Origin: Paracoccus thiocyanatus
GTDB lineage: Bacteria; Pseudomonadota; Alphaproteobacteria; Rhodobacterales; Rhodobacteraceae
NCBI RefSeq assembly: GCF_900156255.1
Contig: NZ_FTMK01000006.1
Coordinates: forward strand, 62,001 to 126,000
DNA: 64,000 bases
Reading direction: 5' to 3'
Below are positions 34,608 to 44,845 of this stretch, piece after piece. The notes below the pieces were generated by a model that saw only the letters and a list, made by a program, of their open reading frames with translations, did not search any database and was not told the DNA's origin. The position numbers and the translations under genes are program-made. Positions within the stretch are counted from its first letter, which is position 1, and the number at the start of each line of letters is the position of its first letter.

Positions 34608-35884
34608 GTCACCTCGTTGCGGATCAAGGGGCCGGGGCCGGGGCCATCGCCCAGCAGATAGGCGGCCGCGACGGTGGCCACTGCCGCGTCGGCCGCCGCC
34701 TCCGAGGCGGCATGGACCAGCGCCAGGGGGCGATCCGGGGTCGCCTCTTCGCCGATGCGCAGCAACTGCGCAAGCCCTACCCGCGGGTCCACCCGGTCGC
34801 GGGCATGCAGCCGCCCACCGCCAAGCGCGACGACGGCATGGCCCAGCGCCTCGGTGTCGATGGCGGCGACGCGGCCATGGCCGGGAACGGCGCGCACCAC
34901 CGGGGCAGAGGGCAGATGGCGTTCGGGATGCTCCAGCAGGTCCGAGGGGCCGCCCTGCGCCGCGACCATGCGGGCGAAACGCTCGGCCGCGGCGCCGCTG
35001 TCCAGCGCCCTTGCCGCATCACCCTGGCCGCCGCCCAGCGCAAGGCAGGCCGAGGACAGCGCCAGCGACAGATCGCGCAGCGCACCCTGCCCCCCCTTCA
35101 GCACGGCAATGGCCTCGTGCAGTTCCAGCGCATTGCCGGCGGCGCGGGCCAGCGGCTGGTCCATGTCGGTGACATAGGCGCGGGCGCGGCAGCCGGCCTC
35201 CGCCGCGGTATCGACCAGCGCGCGCGCCAGCGCCAACGCCGCTTCAGAGCCGCGCAGAAAGGCGCCGCTGCCCTGCTTGACGTCCAGCACCAGCGCATCC
35301 AGCCCCGCCGCCAGCTTCTTGGACAGGATCGAGGCGGTGATAAGGTCGATCGAACCCACCGTCGCGCTTTCGTCGCGGATCGCGTAAAGCCGCGCATCGG
35401 CCGGCGCAAGGTCCGGCCCGGCCGCGACGATGGCGCAGCCGACCTGGGTCACGACGCGGCGGAACGCATCCTCGGCCAGCGCGGTGCGCAAGCCGGGGAT
35501 GGCTTCCAGCTTGTCCAGCGTGCCGCCGGTATGGCCCAGCCCGCGGCCCGAGATCATCGGCACAAAAGCCCCGCAACTCGCGACCAGCGGCGTCAGGACC
35601 AGGCTGACCGTGTCGCCGATGCCGCCGGGCGAATGCTTGTCCACCACCGGCCCCGGCAGATCCCAGCGCAGCACATGGCCGCTGTCGCGCATGGCGCGGG
35701 TCAGGGCCACCCGGCCCGTTCCGTCCAGACCGCGCAGCAGCACCGCCATGGCAAAGGCCGCGGCCTGCGCGTCGCTGACCGAACCGTCAGCCAAGCCGCG
35801 CGCGATCAGCGCCGCCCCCGCCGCGTCCAGCCCGCGCCCGTCGCGGATCGCGGCGATGACCGGACGCGGATCGGCAGGGTTCAT
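34604..35884 (-). CDS. deoA: Thymidine phosphorylase
   Basis: Pyrimidine nucleoside phosphorylase of 426 residues that splits thymidine or deoxyuridine into base and deoxyribose 1-phosphate. Family strings are [20 protein letters not shown] (phosphate site), [20 protein letters not shown], and [20 protein letters not shown]. It sits between cdd and deoB with ATGA overlaps, giving a direct line from cytidine deamination to sugar phosphate. Confidence 0.95.
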   Translation of the reverse strand: MNPADPRPVIAAIRDGRGLDAAGAALIARGLADGSVSDAQAAAFAMAVLLRGLDGTGRVALTRAMRDSGHVLRWDLPGPVVDKHSPGGIGDTVSLVLTPLVASCGAFVPMISGRGLGHTGGTLDKLEAIPGLRTALAEDAFRRVVTQVGCAIVAAGPDLAPADARLYAIRDESATVGSIDLITASILSKKLAAGLDALVLDVKQGSGAFLRGSEAALALARALVDTAAEAGCRARAYVTDMDQPLARAAGNALELHEAIAVLKGGQGALRDLSLALSSACLALGGGQGDAARALDSGAAAERFARMVAAQGGPSDLLEHPERHLPSAPVVRAVPGHGRVAAIDTEALGHAVVALGGGRLHARDRVDPRVGLAQLLRIGEEATPDRPLALVHAASEAAADAAVATVAAAYLLGDGPGPGPLIRNEVT

Positions 35885-36276
35885 TCCGTGCCCGACATGT
35901 GGCTGATGTCAAAGCGGCCCGGCAGCAATTCCCCGATGGTGGTGGCCAGCCGGTCGCCGCGGGTCGTGGCCAGCAGCACCGGGGTTTCGGCGCGGCCGAA
36001 CTCGGCCAGCTTCTGCCGGCAGCCGCCGCAGGGCGGCACCGGGCCTTGCGAATCGGCGATGACCGCGACCTCGACCAGGCGGGTCTCGCCCGCCGCGACC
36101 ATGGCGGCGATGGCGCCGGCCTCGGCGCAGGTGCCTTCGGGATAGGCCACGTTCTCGACGTTGCAGCCGGTATAGATCCGGCCCGAGGCGCCGCGCACCG
36201 CCGCGCCGACCTTGAAATTGGAATAGGGCGCATAGGCCCTTTCGCGCACCTCGCGCGCCGCATCGACAAGCGCCAT
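35881..36276 (-). CDS. cdd: Cytidine deaminase
   Basis: Small tetrameric-type zinc cytidine deaminase of 131 residues. It has YAPYSNFKVGAAVRGASGRI, the catalytic CAEAGAIAAM (Cys and Glu) and the second zinc motif PPCGGCRQ. It turns (deoxy)cytidine into (deoxy)uridine, a substrate for DeoA. The ATG at 36276 gives standard length. It is the first gene of cdd-deoA-deoB-add-upp; maeB starts divergently about 160 bp away. Confidence 0.94.
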   Translation of the reverse strand: MALVDAAREVRERAYAPYSNFKVGAAVRGASGRIYTGCNVENVAYPEGTCAEAGAIAAMVAAGETRLVEVAVIADSQGPVPPCGGCRQKLAEFGRAETPVLLATTRGDRLATTIGELLPGRFDISHMSGTE

Positions 36277-36437
36277 CGTCCCGCCCTTTGCCAGCCCAAT
36301 CCGACCGAAGCGATCTTGCGCGCCCGCCAATTTCGATGCAAGAGCGGCGCATCCCCGCCGCTGACCGCAATGCCCCCCTGTTCCGGGCCTGAAAAATAGT
36401 TTAACGCTGAACCATCTTCACAGCAGAGGGTCTGGCC

Positions 36438-38717
36438 ATGGACGAACGCAGGCAGGACAACACCCGGCAGGCGGCACTGGATTACCACGAATTCCCCCGG
36501 CCCGGAAAGCTGGAGGTGCGCGCGACCAAGCCGCTTGCCAATGGCCGCGACCTGAGCCGCGCCTATTCGCCCGGAGTCGCCGAAGCCTGCCTGGAGATCA
36601 GGGCCGATCCAGCCGCCGCCGCCCGCTATACCACCCGCGGCAACCTGGTCGCCGTCGTCTCGAACGGCACCGCCGTCCTGGGCCTGGGCAATATCGGCGC
36701 CCTCGCCTCGAAGCCGGTGATGGAGGGCAAGGCGGTCCTGTTCAAGAAATTCGCCGATATCGACTGTTTCGACATCGAACTGAACGAATCCGACCCCGAA
36801 AGGCTGGCCCAGATCGTCTGCGCGCTGGAACCGACCTTTGGCGCGATCAACCTGGAAGACATCAAGGCCCCGGAATGCTTCATCGTCGAGAAGCTGTGCC
36901 GCGAGCGCATGAACATCCCGGTCTTTCACGACGACCAGCACGGCACCGCCATCGTCGTCGGCGCCGCCGCGACCAACGCCTTGCATATCGCCGGCAAGCG
37001 GTTTCAGGACATCAAGGTGGTCTCGACCGGCGGCGGCGCGGCCGGTATCGCCTGCCTCAACATGCTGCTGAAGCTGGGCGTCAGGCGCGAGAATGTCTGG
37101 CTTTGCGACATCGCCGGCCTGGTCCATCAGGGCCGGACCGAAGAAATGACCCCGCAAAAGGCGGAATACGCGCAAAAGACCGACCTGCGGACGCTGGACC
37201 AGGTGATCGAGGGCGCGGACCTGTTCCTGGGCCTGTCCGGTCCCGGCGTGCTGAAGCCCGAGATGGTGGCGCGGATGGCCGCGCGACCGATCATCTTTGC
37301 GCTGGCGAACCCCACGCCCGAGATCCTGCCCGAGGACGCCCGCGCCGTCGCCCCCGATGCGATCATCGCCACCGGCCGCAGCGATTACCCCAACCAGGTC
37401 AACAACGTCCTGTGCTTTCCCTTCATCTTCCGCGGCGCGCTGGACGTGGGCGCGACCACGATCAATGACGAGATGCAGCTGGCCTGCATCGAAGGCATCG
37501 CCGCGCTGGCCCGCGCCACCACCAGCGCCGAAGCCGCCATGGCCTATCGCAGCGAGACGCTGACCTTCGGGCCCGACTACCTGATCCCCAAGCCCTTTGA
37601 CCCGCGGCTGATCGGCGTGGTCTCGACCGCCGTGGCCCGCGCCGCGATGGAGACCGGCGTCGCCACAAGGCCGCTGGAGGATGTGGCGGCCTACAAGCGC
37701 AAGCTGGACGGCTCGGTCTTCCGCTCGGCCTTGATCATGCGCCCGGTGTTCGAGGCGGCCGCGACCGCCAACCGCCGCATCGTCTTTGCCGAGGGCGAGG
37801 ATGAACGGGTGCTGCGCGCCGCCAATGCCATGCTGGAGGAAACCACCGACGCGCCGATCCTGATCGGCCGCCCCGAGGTGATCGAGATGCGCGCCGAACG
37901 CGCCGGCCTGCCGATCCGGCCCGGCCGCGACTTCGAGATCGTGAACCCCGAAAACGATCCGCGCTATCGCGACTATTGGGGCACCTATCACGAATTGATG
38001 GCCCGGCGCGGCGCGACGCCCGACATCGCCCGCGCCATCATGCGCACCAACACCACCGCCATCGGCGCCGTCATGGTCCACCGGGCCGAGGCGGACAGCC
38101 TGATCTGCGGCACCTTCGGGCAATATAGCTGGCACCTTAACTATGTCAGCCAGGTTCTGGCCCGCGGCGGGCTGCGTCCGCATGGCGCGCTGTCGCTGAT
38201 GATCCTGGAAGACGGGCCGCTGTTCATCGCCGACACCCAGGTCAACCACTCGCCCACCCCCGAACAGGTGGCCGAGGCCGCCATCGGCGCCGCCCGCCAT
38301 GTCCGCCGCTTTGGCATCACCCCCAAGGTGGCGCTGTGCAGCCATTCGCAATTCGGCAATCTGGATACCGATTCGGGGCGCAAGATGCGCGCGGCGATCG
38401 AAATCCTGCACGCGCGCGGCGTCGACTTCATCTTCGATGGCGAAATGCATGTGGACTCGGCCCTGGACCCGGCGATCCGCGAACGGCTGCTGCCGCATTC
38501 GCGCATCGAAGGCGCGGCGAACGTGCTGGTCTTTTCCGGCACCGACTCGGCCTCGGGGGTCAGGAACGCGCTGAAGCTCAAGGCCAACGGGCTGGAGGTG
38601 GGGCCGATCCTGATGGGCATGGGCAACCGCGCCCATATCGTCACCCCCTCGATCACCACGCGGGGGCTGCTCAACATGAGCGCCATCGCCGGCACCCCGG
38701 TCGATCATTACAAATAG
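36438..38717 (+). CDS. maeB: NADP-dependent malic enzyme, MaeB type
   Basis: Large 759-residue malic enzyme that decarboxylates malate to pyruvate with NADP. The N-terminal catalytic part has [35 protein letters not shown] and [20 protein letters not shown], plus the nucleotide fold [20 protein letters not shown]. The C-terminal third (from about 440) is a phosphotransacetylase-like domain, [20 protein letters not shown] onward, usually regulatory (acetyl-CoA sensing) rather than catalytic. The start follows AGAGGG. It fits gluconeogenic or fatty-acid growth together with prpE next door. Confidence 0.94.
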   Translation: MDERRQDNTRQAALDYHEFPRPGKLEVRATKPLANGRDLSRAYSPGVAEACLEIRADPAAAARYTTRGNLVAVVSNGTAVLGLGNIGALASKPVMEGKAVLFKKFADIDCFDIELNESDPERLAQIVCALEPTFGAINLEDIKAPECFIVEKLCRERMNIPVFHDDQHGTAIVVGAAATNALHIAGKRFQDIKVVSTGGGAAGIACLNMLLKLGVRRENVWLCDIAGLVHQGRTEEMTPQKAEYAQKTDLRTLDQVIEGADLFLGLSGPGVLKPEMVARMAARPIIFALANPTPEILPEDARAVAPDAIIATGRSDYPNQVNNVLCFPFIFRGALDVGATTINDEMQLACIEGIAALARATTSAEAAMAYRSETLTFGPDYLIPKPFDPRLIGVVSTAVARAAMETGVATRPLEDVAAYKRKLDGSVFRSALIMRPVFEAAATANRRIVFAEGEDERVLRAANAMLEETTDAPILIGRPEVIEMRAERAGLPIRPGRDFEIVNPENDPRYRDYWGTYHELMARRGATPDIARAIMRTNTTAIGAVMVHRAEADSLICGTFGQYSWHLNYVSQVLARGGLRPHGALSLMILEDGPLFIADTQVNHSPTPEQVAEAAIGAARHVRRFGITPKVALCSHSQFGNLDTDSGRKMRAAIEILHARGVDFIFDGEMHVDSALDPAIRERLLPHSRIEGAANVLVFSGTDSASGVRNALKLKANGLEVGPILMGMGNRAHIVTPSITTRGLLNMSAIAGTPVDHYK

Positions 38718-38761
38718 CCGGCGCCGCCGGTGATTCGGCCCCGGCATCCCCTCGGCCTTGA

Positions 38762-38850
38762 TTTTGCAAAAGGCCGGGGGCTTTTCAGCTTGCCGCAAAG
38801 ATCGGCGTCCTTTGCAAAAAGATCGCGGATCCGGGAGCAGATTCTGCAAA
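38762..38850. promoter_or_regulatory. Cluster of TTTGCAAA-type sites upstream of prpE
   Basis: TTTTGCAAAA (38762-38771) is a perfect palindrome, TTTGCAAA recurs at 38811-38818, and TTCTGCAAA lies at 38842-38850. A half site GCAAAG is near 38795. TTTGCAAA repeats are the recognised binding motif of ScfR-family regulators such as PccR of Rhodobacter, which control propionyl-CoA metabolism. The gene downstream makes propionyl-CoA, so the match is meaningful. The regulator gene is not in this window. Confidence 0.55.
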
Positions 38851-38950
38851 ACTTTCTGTCGCACCCGTGAACTGTGGGCGTTAACATCCTTGCGCGCCGG
38901 CCGCGGGCGCGCATAACTCCGCGCAATCCATCCGGGGAGGAAGTTGTTTC

Positions 38951-40855
38951 ATGGGATATCGTGAGGTCTATTCCGCCTGGCAGGCAGATCCTGAAGGGTT
39001 CTGGATGCAGGCCGCCCAGGCCATCGACTGGCAGCGCCAGCCCTCAAAGGCGCTGTTCGACGACAAGGCGCCGATCTACGAATGGTTTTCGGACGGGCTG
39101 GTCAACACCTGCTGGAACGCGGTGGACCGCCATGTGCTGGCCGGGCGCGGCGACCAGATCGCCATCATGCACGAAAGCCCGATCACCCATGCCACCAAGG
39201 GCATTACCTACAAGCAGTTGCAGGACCGTGTCGCCTCGCTGGCCGGGGCGCTGCGGATGCGCGGCGTCGAAAAGGGCGACCGCGTCATCATCTATATGCC
39301 GATGATCCCCGAGGCGCTGGAGGCGATGCTGGCCTGCGCGCGGCTGGGCGCCATCCATTCGGTCGTCTTCGGCGGCTTTGCGGCGAACGAACTGGCGGTG
39401 CGCATCGACGATTGCCAGCCCAAGGCGATCATCGCCGCCTCTTGCGGGCTGGAGCCGAACCGCGTCGTGCATTACAAGCCGCTTCTGGACGCCGCCATCG
39501 ACATGGCCCAGCACAAGCCCGAGTTCTGCGTGATCTTCCAGCGCGAGCAAGAGGTCGCCAAGCTGGTCGAGGGCCGCGACTTCAGTTGGCACGGCTTCCA
39601 ATACGGCGTGAAGCCCGCCGAATGTGTCCCGGTCGAGGGCAACCATCCAGCCTATATCCTTTACACCTCGGGCACGACCGGCCAGCCCAAGGGCGTGGTG
39701 CGCCATACCGCCGGCCACCTGGTGGCGCTGCAATGGTCGATGACCAATATCTACAACATCGCGGCCGGCGACCGCTTCTGGGCCGCCTCGGACGTGGGCT
39801 GGGTCGTCGGGCACAGCTATATCTGCTACGGGCCGCTGATCGCCGGCGCCACCACCGTGGTGTTCGAGGGCAAGCCGGTCGGCACCCCGCATCCGGGCGT
39901 GTTCTGGCGCATCATCCAGAACCACCGCATCAAGAGCTTCTTCACCGCCCCCACCGCCCTGCGCGCCATCCGCCGCGAGGATCCCGACGGCGAATGGATC
40001 CGGCGCTACAAGCTGCACGACCTGCAAGCGCTGTTCCTGGCCGGTGAGCGCGCCGACCCCGACACGGTGAAATGGGCGCAAGAGCATCTGGGCGTGCCGG
40101 TGGTCGATCACTGGTGGCAGACCGAGACCGGCTGGGCCATCGCCGCCAATCCCATCGGCATCGAGACGCTGCCGACCAAGCTGGGCAGCCCCTCGGTCCC
40201 GATGCCCGGCTATGACGTGCAGGTGCTGGACGAGGCCGGCCACCCGGTGCCCGCGGGCACGCTGGGCGCCATCGCGGTCAAGCTGCCGCTGCCGCCCGGC
40301 ACGCTGCCGGGGCTGTGGAATGCCGAAGACCGCTTTCGCAAATCCTATCTCGACCATTTCCCCGGCTATTACGAAACCGGCGATGCCGGCTATATCGACG
40401 ATGACGGCTATCTCTACATCATGGCCCGCACGGACGACGTCATCAACGTCGCCGGCCACCGGCTGTCGACCGGCGCGATGGAGGAAGTGCTGGCCAGCCA
40501 CCCGGCCGTCGCCGAATGCGCGGTCATCGGCGTCGCGGACAGCCTGAAGGGCCAGTCCCCGGTTGGGTTCCTGTGCCTGAAGGCCGGCGTGACCACCCCC
40601 CACGACCAGGTGGTGCGCGAGGTGGTCAAGCTGGTGCGCGACAAGATCGGCCCGGTCGCCGCCTTCAAATCGGCCTGCGTGGTCGACCGGCTGCCCAAGA
40701 CCCGGTCGGGCAAGATCCTGCGCGCCACCATGGCCAAGATCGCCGATGGCGAGCCCTTCAAGGCCCCCGCCACCATCGACGACCCGGCGATCCTGGACGA
40801 GATCCGCGAGGCACTGGCCGGGATCGGCTATCCCGAAGCCGCCAAGGCGGGCTAG
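38951..40855 (+). CDS. prpE: Propionyl-CoA synthetase (propionate-CoA ligase)
   Basis: AMP-forming acyl-CoA ligase of 634 residues, closest to PrpE: it opens YREVYSAWQADPEGFWMQAA, the PrpE signature. The adenylation core is YILYTSGTTGQPKGVVRHTA, then SDVGWVVGHSYICYGPL and VVDHWWQTETGWAI. The C-terminal catalytic lysine is in KTRSGKILRATM. It activates propionate, with acetate as a poorer substrate. The ATG follows GGAGGAAG at good spacing. ScfR-type TTTGCAAA sites lie 100-190 bp upstream. Confidence 0.92.
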   Translation: MGYREVYSAWQADPEGFWMQAAQAIDWQRQPSKALFDDKAPIYEWFSDGLVNTCWNAVDRHVLAGRGDQIAIMHESPITHATKGITYKQLQDRVASLAGALRMRGVEKGDRVIIYMPMIPEALEAMLACARLGAIHSVVFGGFAANELAVRIDDCQPKAIIAASCGLEPNRVVHYKPLLDAAIDMAQHKPEFCVIFQREQEVAKLVEGRDFSWHGFQYGVKPAECVPVEGNHPAYILYTSGTTGQPKGVVRHTAGHLVALQWSMTNIYNIAAGDRFWAASDVGWVVGHSYICYGPLIAGATTVVFEGKPVGTPHPGVFWRIIQNHRIKSFFTAPTALRAIRREDPDGEWIRRYKLHDLQALFLAGERADPDTVKWAQEHLGVPVVDHWWQTETGWAIAANPIGIETLPTKLGSPSVPMPGYDVQVLDEAGHPVPAGTLGAIAVKLPLPPGTLPGLWNAEDRFRKSYLDHFPGYYETGDAGYIDDDGYLYIMARTDDVINVAGHRLSTGAMEEVLASHPAVAECAVIGVADSLKGQSPVGFLCLKAGVTTPHDQVVREVVKLVRDKIGPVAAFKSACVVDRLPKTRSGKILRATMAKIADGEPFKAPATIDDPAILDEIREALAGIGYPEAAKAG

Positions 40856-40874
40856 GCCCCGCCCGGCGGCAGCC

Positions 40875-40904
40875 GTCGCATGGGTATTTGGGAAACGGAG
40901 AAAG
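40875..40904 (+). repeat. Dispersed repeat, second copy (with 11400-11429)
   Basis: The stretch starting GTCGCATGGGTATTTG and continuing GAAACGGAGAAAG repeats 11399-11428 with about three changes. At 11.4 kb it is the right arm of a large palindrome; here no matching left arm is seen. It lies just after the prpE stop in a convergent gap, as the first copy does after pepP. Confidence 0.55.
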
Positions 40905-40970
40905 ACCGCAGGCGGCGCCCCATCCGGCACCGCCTGTTTTCTTTCGTGCGGAAATATCCTCGGGGGTTGG

Positions 40971-41003
40971 CCATTGGTCCGCCATCGGTCCGAGGACCAA
41001 TGG
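40971..41003. terminator. Hairpin between prpE and aroA
   Basis: CCATTGGTCC (40971-40980) and GGACCAATGG (40994-41003) are perfect 10-bp inverted arms with a 13-nt loop. They lie in the gap between convergent prpE and aroA and probably end one or both transcripts. Confidence 0.5.
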
Positions 41004-41008
41004 ACAAC

Positions 41009-41023
41009 GGGGCAGACAGCCCC
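41009..41023. terminator. Second short hairpin between prpE and aroA
   Basis: GGGGC, an AGACA loop and GCCCC form a 5-bp stem 14 bp before the aroA stop. Similar GGGGCAGACAGCCCC units are frequent between genes in this bacterial family, which I recall rather than can show here. Confidence 0.35.
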
Positions 41024-41036
41024 CGGCCGCGACGGA

Positions 41037-42368
41037 TCAGTCGATCCGGGCGCCCAAGCCCCGCATCAGCGGCAGGAAATCCGGGAAAGAGGTGGCGATC
41101 GGGCCGCCGTCATCCACCGTGACCGGCTGCTGCGCGGCGAGGCCCGCGACCAGGAAGGACATGGCGATGCGGTGGTCCAGATGCGTGGCGCAGGTGGCGC
41201 CGCCCGTCAGACCGCCCTTGCCGTGGACGGTCATGGTATCGGGGGTGGTTTCGACCGCCGCGCCATTGGCGACCAGGCCGGTGGCCATGGCCTCGATCCG
41301 GTCGCTTTCCTTGACGCGGAGTTCGTGGACGCCCTGCATGACGGTCGTGCCTTCGGCAAAGCAGGCGATGACCGAAAGGATCGGGAATTCGTCGATCATG
41401 CTGGCGGCGCGTTCCGGCGGCACGGTCACGCCCTTAAGCGGGCCGTGGCGGACGACCAGGTCGGCGACCGGCTCGCCGCCCTCTTCGCGCTGGTTCTCGA
41501 AGCGGATATCGGCGCCCATTTCCAGCAGCGTGACGTAAAGCCCGTCGCGGGTCGGGTTGCGGCTGACGCCGGGCACGCGGATCTCTGATCCCGGCACGAT
41601 CAGCGCCGCCGCCACCGGAAAGGCGGCGCTCGACGGATCGCGCGGCACCGCCACCGGCTGCGGCTTCAGTTCCGGCCGGCCTTGCAGGGTAATGACCTGG
41701 CCCTCGTCCGTCGTCTCGGTGCGGATGCTGGCGCCAAAGCCCGCGAGCATACGTTCGGTGTGGTCGCGGGTCGGTTCGGATTCGATCACCACGGTTTCGC
41801 CCGGCGCGTTCAGGCCCGCCAGCAGCACCGCCGACTTGATCTGGGCGCTGGCGACCGGGGTCTTGTAGCGCACCGGCAGCGGGTCGGCCGCACCCTGGAT
41901 GGTCAGGGGCAGGCGCTTGCCCTCGCGCGCCGTCACCTGGGCGCCGAACAGCTCCAGCGGGTCGGTGACGCGGCCCATCGGGCGGCCGCACAGGCTGGCA
42001 TCGCCGGTAAAGGTGGCAGAGATCGCCGTCGTCGCCATGGCGCCCATGATCAGCCGCACCCCGGTGCCGGAATTGCCGCAGTCGATCACGCCTTGGGGCT
42101 CGGCGAAGCCACCGACGCCGACGCCCGTCACCCGCCATTCCCCCTCGCCCAGGCGCTCGACCTGTGCGCCAAAGGCCCGCATCGCCGCGGCCGTGTCCAG
42201 CACGTCCTGGCCCTCCAGCAGGCCGGTGATCCGGGTCTCGCCCACCGCAAGCGCGCCCAGGATCAGCGCGCGGTGGCTGATCGACTTGTCGCCCGGCACC
42301 TTGGCCTCGCCGGTCAGGGGACCCGAGCGGCGGGCGGTCATCGGCAGCGGTTCGGCGGAATGTGACAT
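41037..42368 (-). CDS. aroA: 3-phosphoshikimate 1-carboxyvinyltransferase (EPSP synthase), CP4-like class
   Basis: Sixth enzyme of the shikimate pathway, joining phosphoenolpyruvate to shikimate 3-phosphate. The 443-residue protein resembles class II (Agrobacterium CP4-like) enzymes: [77 protein letters not shown] and [14 protein letters not shown]. In CP4 the active-site loop reads GNAATG with Ala100; here it is GNSGTG, with Gly101 in that place. The start at 42368 gives the usual N-terminus MSHSAEP. Confidence 0.93.
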   Translation of the reverse strand: MSHSAEPLPMTARRSGPLTGEAKVPGDKSISHRALILGALAVGETRITGLLEGQDVLDTAAAMRAFGAQVERLGEGEWRVTGVGVGGFAEPQGVIDCGNSGTGVRLIMGAMATTAISATFTGDASLCGRPMGRVTDPLELFGAQVTAREGKRLPLTIQGAADPLPVRYKTPVASAQIKSAVLLAGLNAPGETVVIESEPTRDHTERMLAGFGASIRTETTDEGQVITLQGRPELKPQPVAVPRDPSSAAFPVAAALIVPGSEIRVPGVSRNPTRDGLYVTLLEMGADIRFENQREEGGEPVADLVVRHGPLKGVTVPPERAASMIDEFPILSVIACFAEGTTVMQGVHELRVKESDRIEAMATGLVANGAAVETTPDTMTVHGKGGLTGGATCATHLDHRIAMSFLVAGLAAQQPVTVDDGGPIATSFPDFLPLMRGLGARID

Positions 42369-42445
42369 GAAGGCCCCCTGATGCGTGTCGCGCAAGGTGA
42401 TAGCGGTCACGGGCGGGGGTTGCAATCGGGGCCGGCGCGCCCCGG

Positions 42446-43147
42446 TCAGCCCTGGCGGCGGAAGGTGACGTAATGCGGCGCCCGGCCCTCGCGCAGGGCC
42501 TTTTGCTCATAGCGGGTGCTGGGCCAGTCGTCCCAGGGCTCCGGCCCCTCGGCGACCAGGTCGAAGCCGGCCGGCGGCACCTCTTCCAGCGTCTGGCGGA
42601 CGTAATCGGGAATGTCGGTGGCGACGCGGAACTCGGCCCCCGGCCGCATGACGCGGGCCAGCGGGACCAGGTGTTCCGGCGTGACGAAGCGCCGGCGATG
42701 GTGGCGCGCCTTGGGCCAGGGGTCGGGATAGTTCAGGAAGGCGCGGCTGATCGAAGCATCCGGCAGCACATCCATCAGGTCGCGCGCATCGCCGGGATGC
42801 ACGCTCACATTCGTCACCCCAGCGGCGCGGATCTTGCCCAGCAGCATGGCGACGCCGTTGATAAAGGGCTCGCAGCCGATGATGCCGATCTGCGGATGGC
42901 GGGCGGCCATGTGGACCATATGCTCGCCGCCGCCGAAGCCGACCTCCAGCCAGACCGGGCGGCCGTCGCCGAAGATCGCCGCCGGGTCGATGGGCTTGCG
43001 CTCGGGGTTGTCCTGGACGGTGATGCCGCGCGGGCGCAGGCTGCCCAGATCCTCGGACAGGTAGCCCTTTTGGCTTTGGCGCAGGGTCTTGCCATGGCGG
43101 CGGCCATAGAAGTTGCGGCGCGGCGGGGTCGGGTCGAATTCGCTCAT
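42446..43147 (-). CDS. trmB: tRNA (guanine-46-N7)-methyltransferase
   Basis: SAM-dependent methylase of 233 residues making m7G46 in tRNA variable loops. It has [20 protein letters not shown] at the N-terminus, the SAM site [37 protein letters not shown], and the catalytic-region string [18 protein letters not shown]. The usual FPDPWPK is LNYPDPWPK here. It lies 21 bp after rnj on the same strand, so it is probably in the tail of the long minus-strand transcript unit. Confidence 0.93.
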   Translation of the reverse strand: MSEFDPTPPRRNFYGRRHGKTLRQSQKGYLSEDLGSLRPRGITVQDNPERKPIDPAAIFGDGRPVWLEVGFGGGEHMVHMAARHPQIGIIGCEPFINGVAMLLGKIRAAGVTNVSVHPGDARDLMDVLPDASISRAFLNYPDPWPKARHHRRRFVTPEHLVPLARVMRPGAEFRVATDIPDYVRQTLEEVPPAGFDLVAEGPEPWDDWPSTRYEQKALREGRAPHYVTFRRQG

Positions 43148-43168
43148 GCTTGGTTCAGCCGGCCCGCG

Positions 43169-44845
43169 TCACTCGGCGGCAAGGCGCGAGATGACCACCG
43201 TCACCTCGGGCTTCTTGCCGATCTCTTCCATCGAGACCTGGCGGGTGATCTTGCGGATCGCCTCTTCCAGGCGGTCGTCGTCCATCACCGTGCGATCATC
43301 GGCGCGGTCCAGCAGATCGGCCAGTTCACCCTCGATATTGCGGGCCAGCGGCACGCCGGCGCGGCCCAGTTCCGGCAGGCCGGACAGTTCCACCCAGGCG
43401 TCGGGCAGCGGCGTGTCGTCCTCGTCGATGATGACCGAGACCATGGCATGGCCGTTCAGCGCCATGCGGATGCGGTCGCGCACCACGCCGTCCATGGCGC
43501 CGATCAGCCTGGTGCCGTCCAGATAAAGCCGGCCGGTGTCGACCTGGTCCACCACCCGCGGGGTGGGGCCGGTCAGGTCCAGCATGGTGCCGTTGGTCGC
43601 CACCGCGGCGGGGATGCCGCGCGCCTGGGCCAGCTTGGCATGGGCGCGCAGGTGCATGTGTTCGCCATGCATGGGGATCACGATCTGCGGCTTCAGCAAT
43701 TCGTGCACCGCCTCGATGTCCGGGCGGTTGGCATGGCCCGAAACGTGATAGGTGCCGTCGTCCCCGTCATAAAGGTCCACGCCCATTTCCGACAGCGCGT
43801 TCATGATGCGGATCACCCCGCGTTCATTGCCGGGGATGGTGCGCGAACTGAACAGGAAGCTGTCACCCTCTTTCAGTTGAAGGCCCAGATAGCGGCCGCG
43901 CGACAGTTGCGCGCTGGCGGCGCGGCGTTCGCCCTGGCTGCCGGTGACGATCAGCATCACCTTGTCGCGCGGCAGTTCCGAGGCTTCTTCGGGGCCGATG
44001 AAGGACGGGAAATTGGTCAGGACGCCGGTTTCGACGCCGACCGTCACCATGCGGCGCATGGCACGGCCCAGCAGGCAGATCTTGCGCCCGGCGGCCACGC
44101 CCGCCTCGGCCAGGGTCTTGAGCCGGGCGATGTTGCTGGCGAATGTCGTCGCCACCACCATCTGCTTCTGCGCCATGACGAAATCCAGAAGCGGATTGGC
44201 CAGCACCGCCTCGGACCGGCCGGGATGGGGGGAAAAGACATTGGTGGAATCGCAGGTCAGGACCTTGACCCCCTGCCCCTCATTGGCGATGTCGTGCCAC
44301 AGGATCGGGTCAAAGGCTTCGCCGACCACCGGCGTGCCGTCCAGCTTGAAATCGCCGGTATGCACGATGCGACCCGCCGGCGTGTCGATGATCAACGCCG
44401 AGCTTTCCGGGATCGAGTGGCTGACCGGCACGAACTGCACCCGGAAGGGACCGGCCGCCACCACCGCGGGGCGCGGCGCGTGGATATGCAACTGGTCGAC
44501 GGGCTGGCCCGCCTCTTCCAGCTTCAGCCGGGCCAGCGCGCCGGTGAAGCGGCGGCAATGCACCGGCTTTTGCAGCCTGGGCCACAGCAGGCCAAGCGCG
44601 CCGACGTGATCTTCATGCCCGTGGGTGATGAAGATGGCGTCGATGCGGTCGCGATTGGCTTCCAGCCAGGCGACATCGGCCATGATCAGGTCGATGCCTG
44701 GCGCGGAATCCATGTCGCCGAAGGTCACGCCCAGATCGACAACGATCAGCCTTTCGCGCCCCGGCTGGCCGTAGCCATAGACATAGGCGTTCATGCCGAT
44801 TTCGCCCGCGCCGCCCAGCGGCAGATAAATCAGGCGTTCAGCCAT
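43169..44845 (-). CDS. rnj: Ribonuclease J
   Basis: Beta-CASP metallo-beta-lactamase ribonuclease of 558 residues with endonuclease and 5'-3' exonuclease activity in RNA decay and maturation. The metal motif is HGHEDHVG (75-82), and VHTGDFKLDGTP, TCDSTNVFSPHPGRSE and VSGHANRPDIEAVHELLKPQ follow. Length is normal. Its start overlaps coaX by 8 bp, so birA-coaX-rnj follow nuoN as one block. Confidence 0.93.
   Translation of the reverse strand: MAERLIYLPLGGAGEIGMNAYVYGYGQPGRERLIVVDLGVTFGDMDSAPGIDLIMADVAWLEANRDRIDAIFITHGHEDHVGALGLLWPRLQKPVHCRRFTGALARLKLEEAGQPVDQLHIHAPRPAVVAAGPFRVQFVPVSHSIPESSALIIDTPAGRIVHTGDFKLDGTPVVGEAFDPILWHDIANEGQGVKVLTCDSTNVFSPHPGRSEAVLANPLLDFVMAQKQMVVATTFASNIARLKTLAEAGVAAGRKICLLGRAMRRMVTVGVETGVLTNFPSFIGPEEASELPRDKVMLIVTGSQGERRAASAQLSRGRYLGLQLKEGDSFLFSSRTIPGNERGVIRIMNALSEMGVDLYDGDDGTYHVSGHANRPDIEAVHELLKPQIVIPMHGEHMHLRAHAKLAQARGIPAAVATNGTMLDLTGPTPRVVDQVDTGRLYLDGTRLIGAMDGVVRDRIRMALNGHAMVSVIIDEDDTPLPDAWVELSGLPELGRAGVPLARNIEGELADLLDRADDRTVMDDDRLEEAIRKITRQVSMEEIGKKPEVTVVISRLAAE

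Noticed and set aside
38754..38785. Rho-independent terminator after maeB (GGCCTT...AAGGCC with nearby CTTTT)
   Set aside because: The 6-bp stem has a 10-nt loop, no following T run, and its loop is the TTTTGCAAAA palindrome, better explained as a regulator site.
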